Assembly (NCBI GenBank): GCA_041751875.1
Contig: JBGSIC010000032.1
Span: 56,882-120,881 of the forward strand
Origin: JBGSIC01 sp041751875
Lineage (GTDB): Bacteria; Bdellovibrionota; FAC87; UBA2466; JACKAF01
DNA length: 64,000 nucleotides
Direction: 5' to 3'
Both the position numbers and the translations under genes were made by a program. Of the stretch, positions 60,306 to 64,000 are shown piece after piece. The stretch's first letter is position 1. Each line of letters begins with the position of its first letter. The notes beneath the pieces are model-generated. The model had not been told where the DNA came from. It searched no databases and saw nothing but the letters and a program-made list of their open reading frames with translations.

Positions 60306-60926
60306 ATGTACAACGTAAACTTCTACCAGAGAATCTTCACCGGGATCGGCATCGTAGCCTCCCTGCTTGTTCTAGGCGCTTGCCAGCGTCCTCGTAACGA
60401 GATGATTGCGCAGTACCAGTCGCAATCAAACGTTGCGATGAACAAGATGATGGTAAACATCCGAGCCGCTCGCAAACTCGGCATGAAAAACTCCGGACAG
60501 ATTCGCGGTGTAGCCAATTCGGGTAGCGCAATCAACACCATGATTGGTTACGATATGCCCTACAGCTCAAATATTTCGGGCGATGTTTCCCAGTGCGTGA
60601 TGGGCGTACAACAGTATCCCAAAGAATATAAGTACTACTGGGCGATGGTTTCGACTCTGCTTCAGTGCTTAAGCCGCCAAACGGTTGCGGCTTCCGCTCC
60701 GATGTACGGTTCGGCTTTCCCTTTCATGGGTGACCAAGGTCAGGCCTACATGAGATATGTGGTGGACCCTCGCAACCAAAGCGCCAACTTCAATATGTTG
60801 CCGTACGGTTCGGGTTACCAGTGGGGTTCGACCTCACATTCGATGGGCACACAAGCCAATGATCCTTTGCGGATGTGGCAGGTGCTCGGCGGACAGGGTA
60901 ACGGGTTTTACCAAGGATCTTTCTAA
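60306..60926 (+). CDS. Lipoprotein of unknown function
   Basis: ATG with GGGAG seven bases upstream. 206 residues. Lipobox LGAC at residue about 23. The mature protein is rich in Met, Gln, Tyr and Ser, with a long helix early and a Gly/Tyr/Met-rich tail (PYGSGYQWGSTSHSMGTQ). Two cysteines remain in the mature part. Cotranscribed with the acidic lipoprotein upstream. No family recognised. Confidence 0.65.
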   Translation: MYNVNFYQRIFTGIGIVASLLVLGACQRPRNEMIAQYQSQSNVAMNKMMVNIRAARKLGMKNSGQIRGVANSGSAINTMIGYDMPYSSNISGDVSQCVMGVQQYPKEYKYYWAMVSTLLQCLSRQTVAASAPMYGSAFPFMGDQGQAYMRYVVDPRNQSANFNMLPYGSGYQWGSTSHSMGTQANDPLRMWQVLGGQGNGFYQGSF

Positions 60927-60993
60927 TCGCTCTGATTCTGAGCGTTTAGGGCTTTCAACTCCCAATCCACCTCAAGACCAAGGCGTCGTATAA

Positions 60994-61033
60994 ACAAGGC
61001 CTCTTTGCGAAAGCAAAGGGGCTTTGTTTTTTA
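60994..61033 (+). terminator. Rho-independent terminator of the lipoprotein pair
   Basis: ACAAGGCCTCTTTGC, tetraloop GAAA, GCAAAGGGGCTTTGT, then TTTTTT. A strong hairpin with U-run. Confidence 0.9.
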
Positions 61034-61144
61034 TTCCATTTTCGGGTGCGGTCTGCCGATACGTAGAACGGCGCGTTATTTTCGTGATGTTGTTATTTGC
61101 GGTGGGGTCAGGGACACTAGCCCCATATGAAATCGAGGGATGAA

Positions 61145-61828
61145 ATGGTTTGTTCACGATCGGTTCTGGGGGCCTTGGCGCTCGGTTTCACCCTTTTCTC
61201 CAGCCCCGCTCTTGCCCTTGATCAAGGCTGCTTTAACTATCGTGCGGAGAAGCCCAAACCTTTGCGCGCACCGCTCCCCCTTATTCCCAATAAGACCAAT
61301 GCCGCTTTCGGAGAACTCGATCACGGGGTGGGTTGGGGTGCCGCTCGTGCGGTCATCAACAAGCCCATTCAGTATGTCTTAGATAAATTTCTCGATCACC
61401 GTGTGGTGAAAGATATGTCTAAAACCAAACTCACCGTCGAAAGTGAAGTCGTGCCCGGTTACCTAGCCCTTCACAAGGTGAATTTGAATGTCGATGTGGC
61501 ATCTTTCATCACCATCCGGTGGAAAGAAGAGTGGGCGTACATTTTAGAAGAAGGTACCGCGAAAGCTCCTAAGCGGATGCACCTTTACTACCAAAAGATT
61601 GATGGCAGTCGGCACATCCAGCATTTATGTGGAGAATTTATCTTAGTGGCGCGTGATGCGAATTCCACAGACGTCTATTTGTACGAACAATTACGCGCAA
61701 CGCGACGGTCAGCGGATGCGACCATGCGTATGCATCAATCTACTTTGGATAAGTTACGAACAGGTAAGTATGAAACGCCCAGTGCGGCCCCGGTAGCGAC
61801 CTCAAACGATTCGAAATCAGGCTCTTAG
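61145..61828 (+). CDS. Exported protein, possible SRPBCC-like
   Basis: ATG 61145 has GAGGG five bases upstream; ATG 61127 is in frame but has no site. 227 residues. Signal peptide (residues 1-24, cleavage after PALA), then a mixed domain with a long strand-rich segment (VESEVVPGYLALHKVNLNVDV) and a helix near the C-terminus, reminiscent of START/SRPBCC lipid-binding proteins. The resemblance is by eye only. It has a Ser/Ala-rich tail. Confidence 0.5.
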   Translation: MVCSRSVLGALALGFTLFSSPALALDQGCFNYRAEKPKPLRAPLPLIPNKTNAAFGELDHGVGWGAARAVINKPIQYVLDKFLDHRVVKDMSKTKLTVESEVVPGYLALHKVNLNVDVASFITIRWKEEWAYILEEGTAKAPKRMHLYYQKIDGSRHIQHLCGEFILVARDANSTDVYLYEQLRATRRSADATMRMHQSTLDKLRTGKYETPSAAPVATSNDSKSGS

Positions 61829-61830
61829 CC

Positions 61831-62055
61831 CTATTCCTGGGGCGCTTCGTCCTCTACGGCAGGAGCTGTTTGCTCTTCAGTCGGAGTTTCTGCGGCTGCA
61901 GCCGGTTCGCCCTCGGCTGGTGCAGAGGTTGTTTCCGAAGTTGCCTCCACTGCGGGAGCGGTGACCACGGGAATGGTTTTCGGGCTAAGCGCGTAGCCTA
62001 CTGCCATGATCCCTGCCGCGAGCGCTAAAACCAGAATAAAAGTACGAAGTTTCAT
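61831..62055 (-). CDS. Small exported protein with Ala/Glu/Thr/Pro-rich tail
   Basis: 74 residues: a signal anchor or signal peptide (LRTFILVLALAAGIMAVGYALS) followed by a low-complexity acidic tail rich in Ala, Pro, Thr and Glu. No family. Nineteen bases after the next upstream gene on the same strand. Confidence 0.5.
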   Translation of the reverse strand: MKLRTFILVLALAAGIMAVGYALSPKTIPVVTAPAVEATSETTSAPAEGEPAAAAETPTEEQTAPAVEDEAPQE

Positions 62056-62074
62056 TTATTTCTCCGACCGCATT

Positions 62075-62419
62075 CTACTCTTCGCCCAAGAGAACTTTCA
62101 AGGCTGCGATTTCACCGCTTGTCTGTGATTCCACGCATTCGATAGCAATGTTTTTTTCTAGCGCCGCGATGGCAAAACTTACGGGGTCAATATTGCGTTT
62201 TCTTAAAACCGTCAGAGGAATGCGGCAGTTATCTTTACTCAAACTTCCGGTGCTCAGAAGCACACTGCCTCCCTCACGGGCATCCACCTCGGCTTTGATG
62301 ATGACTTGAGGAGATCCCACAATAACGCCCGAACTTTCTCGGGAATAGGTCAAGGTTCCCGCAAAAGCGGGAGCGGCAATGAGAACGAGCGACGCCAAAC
62401 TTGTCAGATTATGTTTCAT
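62075..62419 (-). CDS. Small exported protein
   Basis: 114 residues with a signal peptide (cleavage after FAG or AFA at about residue 20). The mature part is beta-rich (GTLTYSRESSGVIVGSPQVIIKAEV) and ends with a helix; two cysteines (NCRIP and IECVES). No family recognised. Probably cotranscribed with the small protein downstream. Confidence 0.55.
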   Translation of the reverse strand: MKHNLTSLASLVLIAAPAFAGTLTYSRESSGVIVGSPQVIIKAEVDAREGGSVLLSTGSLSKDNCRIPLTVLRKRNIDPVSFAIAALEKNIAIECVESQTSGEIAALKVLLGEE

Positions 62420-62475
62420 TTATCCACCTCTACAGCGCCACTTTAAATAGATGGCGCAAAGAGTCAAGGGGAAGG

Positions 62476-63573
62476 CTAGTTGGGGCGGAAGTCGGGATAC
62501 TTAGGTTCTATTCCGGGTAAACTTCGGTTCAAAAGAGTGTTTACCGATGTACTGCGTGCGTGCAGCCGTTGGAACATTAAAGAGAGTGTGGCGTGAATAG
62601 TATCAATTTCTCCCCAGGTGAACCCCAAAGTGCGAAGGGAATCGGGACTCTGATCTAGTAAGTTGCCGAGCCGGGGTTGGGTGGGGGCTCGAATGGCAAA
62701 TAGCGCGATTACCATCGATGAGGGCCGTGAGTTGAAGTGAAGTTTAGAAATGGGAAAGTCATCTACCGCCGCTAACTGTTTTTCGCTTAGTTCAATCGCG
62801 AGGTGTTTTCGAAGAGCAACGCTGTGTACCTCCGGGTGTTTTTGAACATTAAAAGGCTCGGGGAGAAGAAGCCAATGTTGAACGAGGTTGTAAACTCGAC
62901 CTAGCGGCGCGCGAATAGGGGCTGGGGGACTCGCTAAGTATTCCTGAACCTGATCTCGCGAGGTCGGACGCCCGATGCCGAGCCGCAAACGGTAAAAATC
63001 TTCTCCAAGCGATTTCCTAAGAGCGCGTATCCCCAGGTGTCCGCCATCTCCTCCGCTTCGTCGCATTTCCATGGATTCAAACGTGAGATCAAGTTCGTCG
63101 TGCAAAACCAAAACCGAGCGATTGGATACGCCCAGTTCTTTTACCAACTGGCTCACGTTTGCAATGGCTTCGGGAGAGCGTTGGCTTAAACGCACAAGAA
63201 CAATCCGTGGCCACCAATCGAGATTATGTTCGGGAGGAACGACAAAGGCTTGCATGTCTCCATAAGGGCCAAACATACGGGGAACAATGATCGTCGCGTC
63301 GGCATCTTCAGGTAAGCCGCAGAAATCATCCGCCAATTTGTCGAGCATTTTAAGGCCAATCGCTTGGCGCGCGCTTGCTGGGGTTTTATCTTCACCGCCC
63401 AATCCGATGATGATGCGCACCGGACGCGTGGTTTGAGCAAGATGGCCAGAGCAGTTTTTACCTTCGAGCGAAGCGAGATAACTTTTCAGCGGAGCAAAGA
63501 CGGACGCGTTCTCCGCCGCTAAAAGCGAAAAGGAAAGAAGGGTCAGAATGAAAACGGAGAGACGTGCCAGCAT
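62476..63573 (-). CDS. Exported peptidyl-tRNA-hydrolase-like protein, catalytic residues lost
   Basis: 365 residues. Signal peptide at residues 1-20 (LSVFILTLLSFSLLAA). From residue 52 the fold of Pth is recognisable: RIIIGLGGED, VLVLHDELDLTFESMEMR, GGDGGHLGIRALRKSLGEDFYRLRLGIGRP. Compared with E. coli Pth, Asp93 and His113 are kept (Asp159, His179), but Asn10, His20, Asn68 and Asn114 are replaced (Gly60, Gln70, none, Leu180). His20 is the catalytic base, so hydrolysis is unlikely. The protein also has an insertion (about 100-125) and a 145-residue C-terminal extension. A periplasmic role is inferred from the leader; it is not known. Confidence 0.8.
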   Translation of the reverse strand: MLARLSVFILTLLSFSLLAAENASVFAPLKSYLASLEGKNCSGHLAQTTRPVRIIIGLGGEDKTPASARQAIGLKMLDKLADDFCGLPEDADATIIVPRMFGPYGDMQAFVVPPEHNLDWWPRIVLVRLSQRSPEAIANVSQLVKELGVSNRSVLVLHDELDLTFESMEMRRSGGDGGHLGIRALRKSLGEDFYRLRLGIGRPTSRDQVQEYLASPPAPIRAPLGRVYNLVQHWLLLPEPFNVQKHPEVHSVALRKHLAIELSEKQLAAVDDFPISKLHFNSRPSSMVIALFAIRAPTQPRLGNLLDQSPDSLRTLGFTWGEIDTIHATLSLMFQRLHARSTSVNTLLNRSLPGIEPKYPDFRPN

Positions 63574-63870
63574 CGGCCGGGAACCTAACAGGTCGCGTTA
63601 AATGCCGCAAGGAAAGAGCCCCGTGGAGGAAAGGTTAATAACTTTAATAGGATACTTGTTCCAACTGGTCACGTGACTAGTTCATAGGGCAACGCAGGGC
63701 GATCGTGATTAAGATAAAGACGAGGCCGAAGCAGGAGTCATTTTCATGCACATTAAGATTCGACGGGGCGAAATGGTCTGAAATTGAGGGGAGCTTCGAG
63801 TCCTGCTGAATCTCATTTCGTCGGGGAAAAGGTCCAGGGTGAACAGCGCCCCAGACCCTCCGATATCAAA
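63574..63870. other. Region between the Pth-like gene and the tRNA-Leu repeats
   Basis: About 300 bases. No convincing gene or terminator was recognised. Confidence 0.4.
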
Positions 63871-63926
63871 TGCTCGCGGCCAGAATCGAACTGGCACGGC
63901 ACATAGTACCGAGGGCCATTTTTAAA
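63871..63926 (-). repeat. 3'-half copy of a tRNA-Leu(UAA)-like gene
   Basis: On the minus strand: anticodon loop TTTAAAA and stem ATGGC, a long variable arm (CGGTAC-TAT-GTGCCG) typical of class II tRNAs, T arm GCCAG-TTCGATT-CTGGC and acceptor CGCGAGC with A73. The 5' half is missing from the edge of the anticodon loop. The second copy at 63973 runs off the window. Confidence 0.8.
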
Positions 63927-63933
63927 AGGAAAG

Positions 63934-63957
63934 TCCCGAAGGGAGTTAAAATCGGGA
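63934..63957 (-). terminator. Hairpin beside the tRNA-Leu copy
   Basis: TCCCGA and TCGGGA form a six-pair stem with a 12-base loop. Read on the minus strand, the TTTT of the tRNA loop follows after seven bases, the same arrangement as at the tRNA-Arg copies. Confidence 0.45.
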
Positions 63958-63972
63958 TAGAGGATGAGTAAA

Positions 63973-64000
63973 TGCTCGCGGCCAGAATCGAACTGGCACG
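63973..64000 (-). tRNA. Second tRNA-Leu-like copy or intact gene, cut by the window end
   Basis: 28 bases identical to 63871-63898, covering the acceptor 3' strand and T arm. Because it runs off the window it may be the intact tRNA-Leu gene or another partial copy. Confidence 0.55.

Noticed and set aside
63709..63897. Possible minus-strand gene overlapping the tRNA-Leu repeat
   Set aside because: Arg/Ser/Phe-rich low-complexity translation and overlap with the tRNA fragment; most likely chance.

Overview
The window is a gene-dense stretch of about 50% GC from a Gram-negative bacterium with a double membrane: it carries TamA/TamB, MltA, AmpG, a PAP2 phosphatase, an RND exporter and an unusually large number of lipoproteins and signal-peptide proteins of unknown function. 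That mix, together with FG-GAP, delta-60 and ankyrin repeat proteins and a palindrome of the AAAAGGTGCC type, suggests a member of the Bdellovibrionota or a related lineage. This is an inference from gene content; no rRNA or other phylogenetic marker gene was compared.

Layout. 1-10.2 kb: an exported zincin (cut by the window edge), small lipoproteins, the tamA-tamB pair, a DUF4105 membrane protein, an HdeD-like protein and a Trp/Gly-rich secreted protein closed by a strong terminator. 10.3-16.5 kb: TM2 protein, GltS glutamate/sodium symporter, ankyrin lipoprotein, an ATP-grasp protein, a decayed PHB depolymerase and 3-hydroxybutyrate dehydrogenase. 16.6-21.0 kb: an array in which three 3'-half copies of a tRNA-Arg(UCU) gene precede the intact gene, and each interval holds one lipoprotein gene. 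21.1-27.2 kb: a histidine kinase with an ethylene-receptor-like sensor, two exported unknown proteins and an eukaryote-type isoleucyl-tRNA synthetase. 27.2-33.1 kb: a membrane lipid and envelope cluster (flippase-like, CDP-alcohol transferase-like, PAP2, AmpG) and PEP carboxykinase. 33.4-38.2 kb: FG-GAP protein and a thiamin salvage operon (TPP riboswitch, thiM, thiE-thiD fusion, tenA with a signal peptide). 38.2-53.2 kb: Rep/UvrD helicase, MltA, glycosyltransferase, delta-60 protein, SixA-Ppk1 pair, RND exporter, homogentisate dioxygenase with an unknown partner, and a radical SAM protein. 53.3-63.6 kb: sugar epimerase, a 1039-residue exported unknown, a polymerase-like membrane protein, paired lipoproteins, and an exported peptidyl-tRNA-hydrolase-like protein that has lost most catalytic residues. 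The last 130 bases hold a 3'-half copy of a tRNA-Leu(UAA)-like gene followed by the start of a second copy.

Most unusual points. The tRNA-Arg array and the tRNA-Leu locus share one architecture: every partial copy begins at the 5' edge of the anticodon loop and runs to the tRNA 3' end, and next to the break there is usually a terminator-like hairpin whose U-run merges with the loop. No integrase is visible. This looks like a family of small tRNA-associated cassettes carrying envelope lipoproteins. Other points are the inactive, exported Pth homologue, the ethylene-binding-type kinase, the exported TenA, and the Trp/Gly-rich tail protein.
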